Source of the DNA: SFWF01 sp045539925
Lineage (GTDB): Bacteria > Bacillota > Clostridia > Oscillospirales > Acutalibacteraceae
Assembly: GCA_045539925.1 (NCBI GenBank)
Contig: JAZQGH010000071.1
Location: 1-21,166, forward strand
Length of the DNA: 21,166 nt
Direction: 5' to 3'
Each line of letters opens with the position of its first letter. The stretch's first letter is position 1. This document shows positions 1-5,982 of this stretch, in pieces. The notes beneath the pieces are model-generated. The model was not told where the DNA came from, ran no database searches, and saw only the letters and a program-made list of their open reading frames with translations. A program made the position numbers and the translations under genes.

Positions 1-307
1 AAAATTCCCTATATTGTTGCCAAAAGCCTCGAAAGGCGACAGCCTTTCTGCGTTTTACGGCTTAAATACAGGAAATTTTCGGTTTCTACGAAACTGTGAA
101 GCACCTTAAAAAGAAAATTTTTAGTGACAGAAAAGGCAAAAACCTCCGATAACGCTGACGCGTATCGGAGGTTTTTAACAAATTATGGCGCAAAAATTTC
201 GCTTTTTAAGGAAATACATCCCTATGGGGCGCGGGCGTTACAAAATAACCTTCTGTTTTTTTGTAACCTAAAACCGAAACGAATATATAATGTATTAGGC
301 AGAATTT
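1..307. other. Intergenic region without a supported gene
   Basis: No reading frame here has both a ribosome binding site and protein-like composition; all three forward frames from the left edge stop by about position 117. Seen directly: a 7-bp hairpin with a GACA loop (GAAAGGC 31-37, GCCTTTC 42-48), the terminator listed separately (138-176), and a 9-bp inverted repeat GTTACAAAA (237-245) / TTTTGTAAC (259-267). A weak sigma-A-like promoter for the small gene at 308 may lie at TTGTAA 261-266 and TATATA 284-289 (17-nt spacer, with TATAAT overlapping at 286-291). Confidence 0.5.
138..176. terminator. Bidirectional intrinsic terminator
   Basis: A perfect 9-bp stem CCTCCGATA (143-151) / TATCGGAGG (163-171) is flanked by five A on the left and five T on the right, so it can act on both strands. 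It probably ends a gene left of the window and insulates the small sporulation genes that follow. Confidence 0.85.
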
Positions 308-481
308 TTGTTAGGCGGTGGTCTTATCAGAAGAAAAAAAGGTAATAAAAGCGGCGTGCTCATTGCCGCATTCGGGGTAGGACTGATGTTGGCATTTTTT
401 CTGCCTGTCAGATGGCTGGTAGTTATTCTTGCTGCTACTGTGATAATCTTAGGCCTTGCACAGGCTAAAAACCATTGTTAG
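308..481 (+). CDS. Small membrane-hairpin protein upstream of spoVM (57 aa)
   Basis: I do not recognise a named family. Read from TTG at 308, the protein begins MLGGGLIRRKKGNKSG, followed by two hydrophobic segments (about residues 16-33 and 36-52) separated by a Pro-Val-Arg turn, and ends AKNHC. This looks like a two-pass membrane hairpin with a basic, probably cytoplasmic, N-terminus. The start is uncertain: TTG 308 is the only start-like codon before the conserved-looking LGGGLIRRKK stretch and has only a weak GGCAGA-type ribosome site. The stop codon TAG (479-481) is directly fused to the strong AGGAGGA site of the next gene, spoVM, so the two are probably co-transcribed. The context (spoVM, then a sipL-like gene) suggests a sporulation membrane role; that is inference only. 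GxGxG-type small residues in the first helix could favour helix packing. Confidence 0.65.
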   Translation: MLGGGLIRRKKGNKSGVLIAAFGVGLMLAFFLPVRWLVVILAATVIILGLAQAKNHC

Positions 482-491
482 GAGGATATGT

Positions 492-578
492 ATGAAGGTA
501 GTTCTTGTTAAAAGTCCTAAAATACTCGGAGGTATCTTAAGACTTATATTTAAGGTTAAAAAGGAAAATAATGAATAA
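492..578 (+). CDS. spoVM: SpoVM, amphipathic spore-coat anchoring peptide (28 aa)
   Basis: The 28-residue product begins MKVVLVKSPKILGGILR and aligns without gaps with Bacillus subtilis SpoVM, recalled from memory as MKFYTIKLPKFLGGIVR. Shared positions are M1, K2, K7, P9, K10, L12, G13, G14, I15 and R17, with a basic C-terminal tail. In Bacillus, SpoVM is an amphipathic helix that inserts into the mother-cell side of the outer forespore membrane, senses positive curvature (P9 is needed), and tethers the SpoIVA ATPase that forms the coat basement layer. ATG 492 has a strong AGGAGGA site at 480-486; an out-of-frame ATG at 488 gives only seven codons. The gene sits between a small membrane protein and a SipL-like gene, and a terminator follows at once. 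The length is close to the 26 aa of the Bacillus protein. The gapless match makes this a firm call despite the size. Confidence 0.88.
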   Translation: MKVVLVKSPKILGGILRLIFKVKKENNE

Positions 579-584
579 TTACAT

Positions 585-620
585 AAGAGCCCGAAAATTT
601 TTTCGGGCTCTTCATATTTT
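585..620 (+). terminator. Intrinsic terminator after spoVM
   Basis: A 10-bp stem AAGAGCCCGA (585-594) / TCGGGCTCTT (603-612) is followed by a T-rich tail (CATATTTT). It ends the small-protein/spoVM transcript and overlaps the -35 element proposed for the next gene. Confidence 0.85.
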
Positions 621-640
621 ACCTTCTCCTTTAATATACT
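612..640 (+). promoter_or_regulatory. Candidate sigma-E promoter of the sipL-like gene
   Basis: TCATATT (612-618) fits the Bacillus sigma-E -35 consensus KMATATT fully. After 14 nt, AATATACT (633-640) fits five of the seven fixed positions of CATACA-T. The predicted start near 647 lies just before the AAAAGGAGA ribosome site. No good sigma-A promoter is seen in this gap. Mother-cell sigma-E control would fit a coat-assembly gene. AT-rich DNA makes chance matches possible. Confidence 0.45.
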
Positions 641-669
641 TTACTAAAAACATAAAAGGAGATTAAACG

Positions 670-2199
670 ATGGATATAAATCTTACAAGGCAAACGGTCA
701 GAAGCGAAACAACCGTATTTTGTACAAATGCAGAAGCGGGTGTTGAGGGTACTGCCGTTATCGATCGGAGCAAGAATATAAAAAGAATTCTTAAAACCAG
801 CGGAAGAGCTGCAGTGACCTCGAAAACTGTCTCAGACAGAACCATCACCATTGAAGGCACAATCACATTCTGTATTATTTATATCGATTCGAACAATATT
901 TTCTCAAGCCATGAGCACACGATGCCTTTTTCAAAGACTGTGGATGCTGATATTTCTTTAAGCGGTGCCGAAATAACAGCTGGTATAACCGACGAAAAAT
1001 ACTCTTCAACCTTGTGCAGTGACGGTACTGTTATGCTCAGCGGTAAGGTGTGCGTAAAAATTTGTGCGTCGGAAAAATCGAGCTTTGATATTATGTGCGA
1101 TATAACGGGAAAGGATATCGAACTGCTTTGCGGCAAGGCTGAAGCTACTGTGCCTATGGGTAGGGGAGAGAAAAACCTTATCATTGATGAGGAGATATCC
1201 ATAGGCAACGGTCAGCCCTCTGTGGGCAGTATAATCAGATGTAACGCCACCGCTACGGTAGATGAAAGTAAAATAATCAGCGGTAAGGTTATGGTAAAGG
1301 GCGCAGTAAGGGTGTATGTCCTTTATATGCCTGAGGAGGGAACAAGACCCCAGAGCTTTGAAGACAGCTTCCTTTTCAGTCAGCTTGTAGATGTTGAGGG
1401 TGTCACCGATGAGTGCAAATGTGAAGGCCGTGCCGAAATCCTCTTTTTTGATATATCACCCAAGGCGGATGATCAGGACGAAATACGCAGCTTTTCGGTT
1501 GCCGCAAAGCTGGGAGTTTCGGTAAAAGCATATTGCGATAATGATATTCCTGTCGTGCTGGATGCATATTCCACCAAGGGCGACTGTGATTTTGCATCTA
1601 ACAGCTTCAGTTTTAAAAAAATCAAAGAGACGGTGTGCGATAAATTTATTGCAAAAAAGGATATGGAATTTACAGACGGTGCCATCGGCTCGGTTATAGA
1701 TATGTGGTGTGAGGTCAAAAGCTCGGTTTGCAAGTGCGATAAGGAAAGCCTGAGGCTTGCTGGCACAATACTTATAAATCTTCTTGCATTTGACTGCGAC
1801 GGAGAACCCGAGTGCTATGAACGTCCTGTGGATTTTGAGTACACCTATAAGACCGATAATCCGTTTTCTTTCCCCGAAGCCGTATATAGCCTTACAGTTC
1901 CTCACAGTTCCTATACTATTATAGGAGCAAACACCATATCGGTTGCGGTAGAGCCGCAGATTTGCGCAACTTTGTATGATAGCAATCAGTATACACTCGT
2001 TACCGATGTTACAGAGTCGGAGAAAAAAGATGAAGAATCCCGCAAAAGCTGTATCGTTCTCTACTTTGCAGAAAAAGGAGAGAAGGTCTGGGATATTGCA
2101 AGAAGGTATAACAGCAGTGTAAGGGAAATTAAAGAACTTAACGCAGTCAGTGAAGATGTACTCGCAGAAGCTAAGAAATTTATCATACCAACCAAATAA
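670..2199 (+). CDS. sipL: SipL-like SPOCS (DUF3794) and LysM domain spore-coat protein
   Basis: This 509-aa protein has beta-rich repeats typical of the SPOCS/DUF3794 domain: roughly residues 35-125, 170-280 and perhaps a third at 315-435. A C-terminal LysM domain spans about 461-509, with the hallmark core EKVWDIARRYN, KELN and a final FIIPTK. There is no signal peptide or membrane segment, which fits a mother-cell cytosolic protein. In Clostridioides difficile, SipL has this architecture and binds the SpoIVA ATPase through its LysM domain to build the coat basement layer. ATG 670 has an AAAAGGAGA site about 6 nt upstream. It follows spoVM, whose product anchors SpoIVA, so the neighbours support the same role. 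A bidirectional terminator follows immediately. Other DUF3794-LysM proteins exist in Clostridia, so orthology to SipL is likely rather than proven. Confidence 0.78.
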   Translation: MDINLTRQTVRSETTVFCTNAEAGVEGTAVIDRSKNIKRILKTSGRAAVTSKTVSDRTITIEGTITFCIIYIDSNNIFSSHEHTMPFSKTVDADISLSGAEITAGITDEKYSSTLCSDGTVMLSGKVCVKICASEKSSFDIMCDITGKDIELLCGKAEATVPMGRGEKNLIIDEEISIGNGQPSVGSIIRCNATATVDESKIISGKVMVKGAVRVYVLYMPEEGTRPQSFEDSFLFSQLVDVEGVTDECKCEGRAEILFFDISPKADDQDEIRSFSVAAKLGVSVKAYCDNDIPVVLDAYSTKGDCDFASNSFSFKKIKETVCDKFIAKKDMEFTDGAIGSVIDMWCEVKSSVCKCDKESLRLAGTILINLLAFDCDGEPECYERPVDFEYTYKTDNPFSFPEAVYSLTVPHSSYTIIGANTISVAVEPQICATLYDSNQYTLVTDVTESEKKDEESRKSCIVLYFAEKGEKVWDIARRYNSSVREIKELNAVSEDVLAEAKKFIIPTK

Positions 2200-2238
2200 A
2201 AATCGTGCAGAGTATATTTTATACTCTGCACGATTTTT
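2199..2238. terminator. Bidirectional terminator between convergent genes
   Basis: A 15-bp perfect stem ATCGTGCAGAGTATA (2202-2216) / TATACTCTGCACGAT (2220-2234) with a 3-nt loop has A tracts on the left and T tracts on the right. It starts at the stop codon of the sipL-like gene. Its T tract overlaps the stop codon of the glycosylase gene on the other strand, so it serves both. Confidence 0.92.
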
Positions 2239-3067
2239 ATATATCCAGCTTAGTCATTCGGGCATAGTGAAAAATGTACTGCTGTGCAATTCCTGCATAG
2301 TTTTCTGCACAGGAGGGAAGCACTCCATCAAAGAGCTTTTCCATTGCTCTTTTAATCCACACATCCTTTGGAAAAGCCTCAAGATGAGAAAGACCGAAAA
2401 GTAGTGTGCAGTCTGCAACCTTGGCACCGACACCGTATATCTTCATAAGCTCTTCGCGGGCGGTATCCAGATCTGATGTTTTAAGCACCTCAAGGTCAAT
2501 TTCTCCTAAGGCTACCTTTTTAGCGGCATCGAGGATGTATTTTGCCCTGAATCCACTGCGAAGCACACTAAGGTCTTCGAGCGAAAGTGCGGCTATACGC
2601 TTAGCGGAAGGGAAGGAGTAAAGCCCGTCGGCTATCCTTTCTCCAAAATTCTCGCAAAGCCTTTCTACAATACCTTTTATTCGAGGTATGTTGTTGTTCT
2701 GTGAAATTATAAAGGAGCACAAAGCCTCCCACGGGTCCTGCTTTAAAATACGGATGCCTGAGGCAAAGGCACCCGCAGTTTTAAGAACCTCATTTTCAGA
2801 CAGAGCTTCAATTATTTTACCGTAATCGCGGTCGAGATCGAAATAAGAACGCCAGACGCTTTCAAACTCTTCGGTAGAGGTGTCAAAAAGGGTAAAAACA
2901 CCGTCTTTTTCGCATATTTTAAGACATTTGCCGAAAGCAACACCCTGCCAACAGCCGTCCTCTGTTTCCTGCCAGCGAAAGGCCTGTCCGCAGTCAAGGG
3001 TCTGGGGAAGTGAAAAGTTAGCAAGTTCCCGTATTTCGACATTTCCGTCAGTAAAAGAAACTTTCAT
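2237..3067 (-). CDS. ogg: OGG1-type 8-oxoguanine DNA glycosylase/AP lyase
   Basis: The 276-aa product removes oxidised guanine from DNA and probably nicks the abasic site. It has an OGG N-terminal domain (residues 1 to about 110, with LDCGQAFRW at 24-32) and a helix-hairpin-helix GPD domain. SQNNNIPRIKGIVERLCENF (122-141) is close to the asparagine-rich motif of human OGG1. The hairpin YGVGAKVADC (211-220) carries the Schiff-base lysine K216, equivalent to human K249. FPKDVWI carries the catalytic aspartate D235, equivalent to human D268. I see no FCL iron-sulphur cluster motif as in MutY/Nth. ATG at 3067 follows an AAGAGG site on the minus strand. The gene is transcribed divergently from the DUF6062 gene and ends in a shared terminator. 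An AlkA-like 3-methyladenine glycosylase is the alternative reading, but the lysine and NNN motif favour OGG. Confidence 0.88.
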   Translation of the reverse strand: MKVSFTDGNVEIRELANFSLPQTLDCGQAFRWQETEDGCWQGVAFGKCLKICEKDGVFTLFDTSTEEFESVWRSYFDLDRDYGKIIEALSENEVLKTAGAFASGIRILKQDPWEALCSFIISQNNNIPRIKGIVERLCENFGERIADGLYSFPSAKRIAALSLEDLSVLRSGFRAKYILDAAKKVALGEIDLEVLKTSDLDTAREELMKIYGVGAKVADCTLLFGLSHLEAFPKDVWIKRAMEKLFDGVLPSCAENYAGIAQQYIFHYARMTKLDI

Positions 3068-3091
3068 ACATAACCTCTTATAATAAAGTAT

Positions 3092-3124
3092 TTGAATTAT
3101 ACCATTTTTCTGTTATAATTACAA
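3092..3124. promoter_or_regulatory. Overlapping divergent sigma-A promoters
   Basis: Plus strand: TTGAAT 3092-3097, 16-nt spacer, TATAAT 3114-3119, driving the DUF6062 gene. Minus strand: TTGTAA (complement of 3119-3124), 17-nt spacer, TATAAT (complement of 3096-3101), driving the glycosylase gene. The two promoters occupy nearly the same 33 bp, so RNA polymerase should be able to bind only one at a time. Confidence 0.7.
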
Positions 3125-3148
3125 TATACTAAATTCAGGAGTTTATAT

Positions 3149-3838
3149 ATGAGAGAAGATATTTGCACCATACCCGTAAGCGAAGCGTTTGAGGAAAATG
3201 ACGGTTGTCCCGTCTGCCGTATGCGTCGCACCGTCGAGGACAGAATTATAGAATACATTATGGGTGCCGCTATGATGGAGCCCGATATCAGAATAGAAAC
3301 CAACCGTTTAGGCTTTTGTGAACGTCACCTTTGTCAGATGACCGCGCGTCGGGGCAGACTTCAGCTTGCCCTTATGCTCGAGACCCACACAAAAGATCTG
3401 CACGATGCAGTGTTTAAGGGTGGTTTTCTGTCGGGAAGGCTTAAAAATGCCGAAAAAGCCGACGCAAGGCGCAAAACCTGTTTTGTATGCGATAAAATAG
3501 AATGGGGCTTTAAAAGAATGACCGATACTATTTACCGCACCTTCGAAACCGACCGTGATTTCCGCGAAATGTTTGCAAAGCAGGATATGTTTTGCTTAGA
3601 GCATTATTCAATGCTTGTATCAAACTCCTCTAAAAAGAATATGAAGCGGTATGGAGGCGAATTTGCCGAAATTTTAGAGGATAAAACAGGCAGCTATCTT
3701 AACTCGCTCTCAGAAGACCTTAAAAAGTACTGCTCAATGTACGATTATCGCAATTCGGGTGCTGATGCCGATTGGGGCAATTCTAAGGATTCTATAGAGA
3801 GAACAGTAGAGTTTCTTACAGGACACAGAGATAAGTGA
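3149..3838 (+). CDS. DUF6062-type cysteine-rich protein, putative duplicated zinc modules
   Basis: The 229-aa soluble protein resembles the clostridial DUF6062 family, whose function is unknown. Its main feature is a repeated metal-site pattern. Module 1 has CPVC (C20, C23) and FCERH (C57, H60). Module 2 has CFVC (C111, C114) and FCLEH (C149, H152). The spacing is similar (33 and 34 residues between C-x2-C and C-x2-H), which suggests an internal duplication with each half binding one zinc ion through C2CH ligands. There is no signal peptide or membrane segment. ATG 3149 has a CAGGAG site at 3137-3142 and a good promoter upstream, overlapping that of the DNA glycosylase. Whether it works with that repair enzyme is unknown. 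The DUF assignment is from memory of the motif pattern; the duplicated CxxC/CxxH layout is seen directly. Confidence 0.72.
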   Translation: MREDICTIPVSEAFEENDGCPVCRMRRTVEDRIIEYIMGAAMMEPDIRIETNRLGFCERHLCQMTARRGRLQLALMLETHTKDLHDAVFKGGFLSGRLKNAEKADARRKTCFVCDKIEWGFKRMTDTIYRTFETDRDFREMFAKQDMFCLEHYSMLVSNSSKKNMKRYGGEFAEILEDKTGSYLNSLSEDLKKYCSMYDYRNSGADADWGNSKDSIERTVEFLTGHRDK

Positions 3839-3899
3839 ATATAATTTCAAATATTTGTCAAGAATAAGATCGTAAGTATTAGTAAAGGTGCTGATATAT

Positions 3900-4181
3900 T
3901 TGGTCAAGGGCGTAAACCGACAAATAATTGAAATTAACGATACAGGCAATAAATATTTTGAAAAGGCATTGCTTTTTGTGGCGGCAGGCAGAAGCGAAAC
4001 CGCAATATCCGAGCTTAATAAACAGGCAAGGGAATATATGCGGACGCTGTCTGAAAACACCGAAAAAGCGGTAAGCCTTAGGGAGCGGTGTAAGCGAAAA
4101 AACAGAAAAAAACTGCTTATAGCAACTACCGCAGGCATTATTTTGTGCGCAGCAGTGATATTGTTTTTTAACTTTTTGTAA
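3900..4181 (+). CDS. Hypothetical protein with a C-terminal membrane anchor (93 aa)
   Basis: I cannot name a family. The protein begins (M)VKGVNRQIIEINDTGNKYF, has a polar helical middle (about residues 20-65) and a very basic stretch (RERCKRKNRKK). One C-terminal hydrophobic segment (about 71-93, ending FFNFL) follows, so it looks like a tail-anchored protein facing the cytoplasm. I chose TTG 3900 because AAAGGTG (3885-3891) lies 8 nt upstream; the frame is open from GTG 3888, but that codon is inside the ribosome site. It follows the DUF6062 gene by 61 bp with no terminator between, so it may be read through from there. A terminator closes the unit. The VKGVNRQxIEI opening looks conserved in style, but I know no function. 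Confidence 0.65.
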   Translation: MVKGVNRQIIEINDTGNKYFEKALLFVAAGRSETAISELNKQAREYMRTLSENTEKAVSLRERCKRKNRKKLLIATTAGIILCAAVILFFNFL

Positions 4182-4187
4182 ATTTAA

Positions 4188-4242
4188 ATCAAGCGGTGTT
4201 CTTTGGAGGCACTCCACAGGGCAAATCCGCTTGATTTTTTTT
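4188..4242 (+). terminator. Intrinsic terminator with a nested hairpin in its loop
   Basis: A 9-bp stem ATCAAGCGG (4188-4196) / CCGCTTGAT (4227-4235) is followed by seven T. The 30-nt loop holds its own hairpin TGGAG (4204-4208) / CTCCA (4212-4216). The loop is larger and more ordered than usual for a terminator, so a dispersed repeat or small RNA is possible. Confidence 0.75.
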
Positions 4243-4259
4243 GTCAAATATTATATAAT
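4231..4259 (+). promoter_or_regulatory. Candidate sigma-A promoter for the membrane gene pair
   Basis: TTGATT (4231-4236), a 17-nt spacer and TATAAT (4254-4259). The -35 box lies in the right arm of the preceding terminator. The predicted start near 4266 leaves a short leader before the TAAGGTGG ribosome site (4275-4282). Confidence 0.5.
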
Positions 4260-4288
4260 TGATGAAAATACATCTAAGGTGGCTTATA

Positions 4289-5011
4289 ATGGAAAACATT
4301 AAACTTGGTTTTAATCTTTTGGGTAAATATGTTGTTTGCCTTATAATGTGCTTTTTTATAACCTTTTCGTTTATTGCGATTTTCACAATGATAGCGCCTC
4401 CGCCTATGGCAGGTTATGAGGCGGCTGTACTCGAAAATGAAGAGGCAGAAACGCCTATAGATTCCTATGTTCACTATTACAGTGACGGCGAGGATACTAA
4501 AAAAGCAGAATACGAAAAAGAGGGCTATATAGTAAACACCAGAGAGTTTGCAGGAAAGCTTTCTGGTACTCCCTATACCGTATGTCACATTATCGTTCAG
4601 ATAATAAATCTGATACTCTTTATTTTTATCATCTCTCACGGACTTAATAAAAAGGGAAGAATAGATGCAAGTAACATCTCCCGCGGACACGGCAAGGAGG
4701 ATCTGCTGTGCGGTCTCAAGGTGGGAATAGTACCCGCTGCTTTTAGCCTTGTAACATGGATATTCCTTATTCTCGGTAAGCTTGGCATCGTTGTAGGCGG
4801 AACGGCTATTTATGCATACGGTAACTACCATTTGTTTGGTTATCAGCAGCTTATCTTCAGCGGGGCTGCGTCTCCTGCCGAGATCAGCTGGCTTGGCATT
4901 GCCTTGGCACTTCTTCCTGTAGTGCTTACCCTTGCAGTTTGTGCAGTTTCATATCTGCTTGGGTATAAGGGCATCAATGTCTACGAAAAAACGGTTTATA
5001 AATCTAAATAA
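4289..5011 (+). CDS. Unrecognised membrane protein, four predicted helices
   Basis: The 240-aa protein has hydrophobic segments at about residues 12-36, 95-118, 142-166 and 195-223. A polar loop (about 38-90) rich in Glu, Asp and Tyr lies between the first two and is probably outside the cell. I see no catalytic motif or known family. ATG 4289 is preferred because GGTGG (4278-4282) lies 6 nt upstream; an open frame reaches back to 4259 but passes through this ribosome site. The stop codon overlaps the AAGGAG site of the YesL-like gene downstream (9 bp gap), so the two are surely co-transcribed and probably translationally coupled. The basic C-terminus (VYEKTVYKSK) is likely cytoplasmic. A role in membrane stress or transport is possible, but nothing in the sequence decides it. 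Confidence 0.75.
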   Translation: MENIKLGFNLLGKYVVCLIMCFFITFSFIAIFTMIAPPPMAGYEAAVLENEEAETPIDSYVHYYSDGEDTKKAEYEKEGYIVNTREFAGKLSGTPYTVCHIIVQIINLILFIFIISHGLNKKGRIDASNISRGHGKEDLLCGLKVGIVPAAFSLVTWIFLILGKLGIVVGGTAIYAYGNYHLFGYQQLIFSGAASPAEISWLGIALALLPVVLTLAVCAVSYLLGYKGINVYEKTVYKSK

Positions 5012-5020
5012 GGAGTCAGT

Positions 5021-5836
5021 ATGGGATTAGGCGGATTTTTTAATTATGACAAACCGGGTCCGGGTGTAGCAAAAGACGGACCGAAGAAAAAAGGCTTTTT
5101 TATAATACTTGAAATATGGTTTCGCAATTTCTGGAAGCTTATAACGGTAAATTTTATTTACTGCCTTATGAAGCTTTTGCTTCTTCCTTCAGGACTTGCA
5201 GACGCAGGAATGACCAATGTTGCCCGTAATCTGGCCAGAGACAAGCATTCCTTCGGCATATCGGATTTTTACGAGACTATCAGAAAAAACTGGAAACAGG
5301 CACTGCCGGCAGGTATTATAAACACCCTTGTAACCATAGCTTTAGCCTTTGCGGTATATTTTTACTGCTTCGGCAAGGATATCTGGTCTATAATCGGCTT
5401 TGGATTTTCTGTGGCACTGTTTATTGTATTTACATTTATGAAATATCATATATGGCTTATACTTATTACCTTTAAACTTCGTTTGTCGCAGATATACAAA
5501 AACAGCTTTCTCTTTGTATTCATAAACATTAAAAATAACATTATAATAGGACTTGTCATTCTGCTTCTTTATGCAGGTGTAGTAGCCCTTCTGTTCATAC
5601 CTTATTATTTTGTTTGGCTTATAGCCTTGCTCCTTGCAGTGCTTGTGCTGCCTGGCTTTATAAATATACTCACGCAGATGCTTATATTCCCCAAGGTCAA
5701 AAAGATGATGATAGACCCATATTATGAGGAGCACCCCGGTGAGGATGTAGAGCTCAGACGGGGACTGGGTCTTGAAATAGAGGAAGAAGAAAATGCATTG
5801 TTTGATGATAATGCGGCAAATAAAAAAGAAGAGTAA
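5021..5836 (+). CDS. YesL/DUF624 family membrane protein
   Basis: The 271-aa integral membrane protein has hydrophobic segments at about residues 38-57, 97-117, 122-150, 173-195 and 197-222. It ends in a long acidic cytoplasmic tail (EEEEN...DDNAANKKEE). The stretch WKLITVNFIYCLMKLLLLPS, then GLADAGMTNVARNLARDKH and DFYETIRKNWKQAL, matches the DUF624 (YesL) pattern: helix, turn, then a charged loop with a K/R-N-x-x-x-A core. YesL in Bacillus lies in a rhamnogalacturonan-use region, but the family is widespread and its function is unknown. The N-terminal MGLGGFFNYDKPGPGV segment is typical of clostridial members. ATG 5021 has an AAGGAG site overlapping the previous stop codon. A strong terminator follows. 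No sugar-use genes are nearby, so a carbohydrate role is not supported here. Confidence 0.78.
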   Translation: MGLGGFFNYDKPGPGVAKDGPKKKGFFIILEIWFRNFWKLITVNFIYCLMKLLLLPSGLADAGMTNVARNLARDKHSFGISDFYETIRKNWKQALPAGIINTLVTIALAFAVYFYCFGKDIWSIIGFGFSVALFIVFTFMKYHIWLILITFKLRLSQIYKNSFLFVFINIKNNIIIGLVILLLYAGVVALLFIPYYFVWLIALLLAVLVLPGFINILTQMLIFPKVKKMMIDPYYEEHPGEDVELRRGLGLEIEEEENALFDDNAANKKEE

Positions 5837-5842
5837 AAAAGA

Positions 5843-5872
5843 AAACAGACTGTCGGCTGACAGTCTGTTTTT
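5843..5872 (+). terminator. Intrinsic terminator after the YesL-like gene
   Basis: A 12-bp perfect stem AAACAGACTGTC (5843-5854) / GACAGTCTGTTT (5859-5870) with a GGCT loop and a T tail. The A-rich left flank means it could also work on the minus strand for degV. Confidence 0.9.
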
Positions 5873-5982
5873 ATATTAAAGGGAGTCTGTGTATCGGTAG
5901 TTTTAAGATAAGCCATGGCCATCGCCGAAACGAACGTAAATGCTCCCTGACTTATACTATGCAAAAAATCACAGATTTGTCA

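Noticed and set aside
124..345. 73-codon open frame starting at GTG
   Set aside because: It reads through a strong bidirectional terminator, has no ribosome site, and its composition does not look like protein.
3855..3882. Promoter-like TTGTCA-16-TATTAG before the 93-aa gene
   Set aside because: The predicted start would fall inside or after the ribosome site at 3885-3891, leaving no usable leader.
5722..5964. 80-codon minus-strand frame between degV and the YesL-like gene
   Set aside because: It crosses the terminator and overlaps the 3' end of the YesL-like gene, with no supporting start signals.
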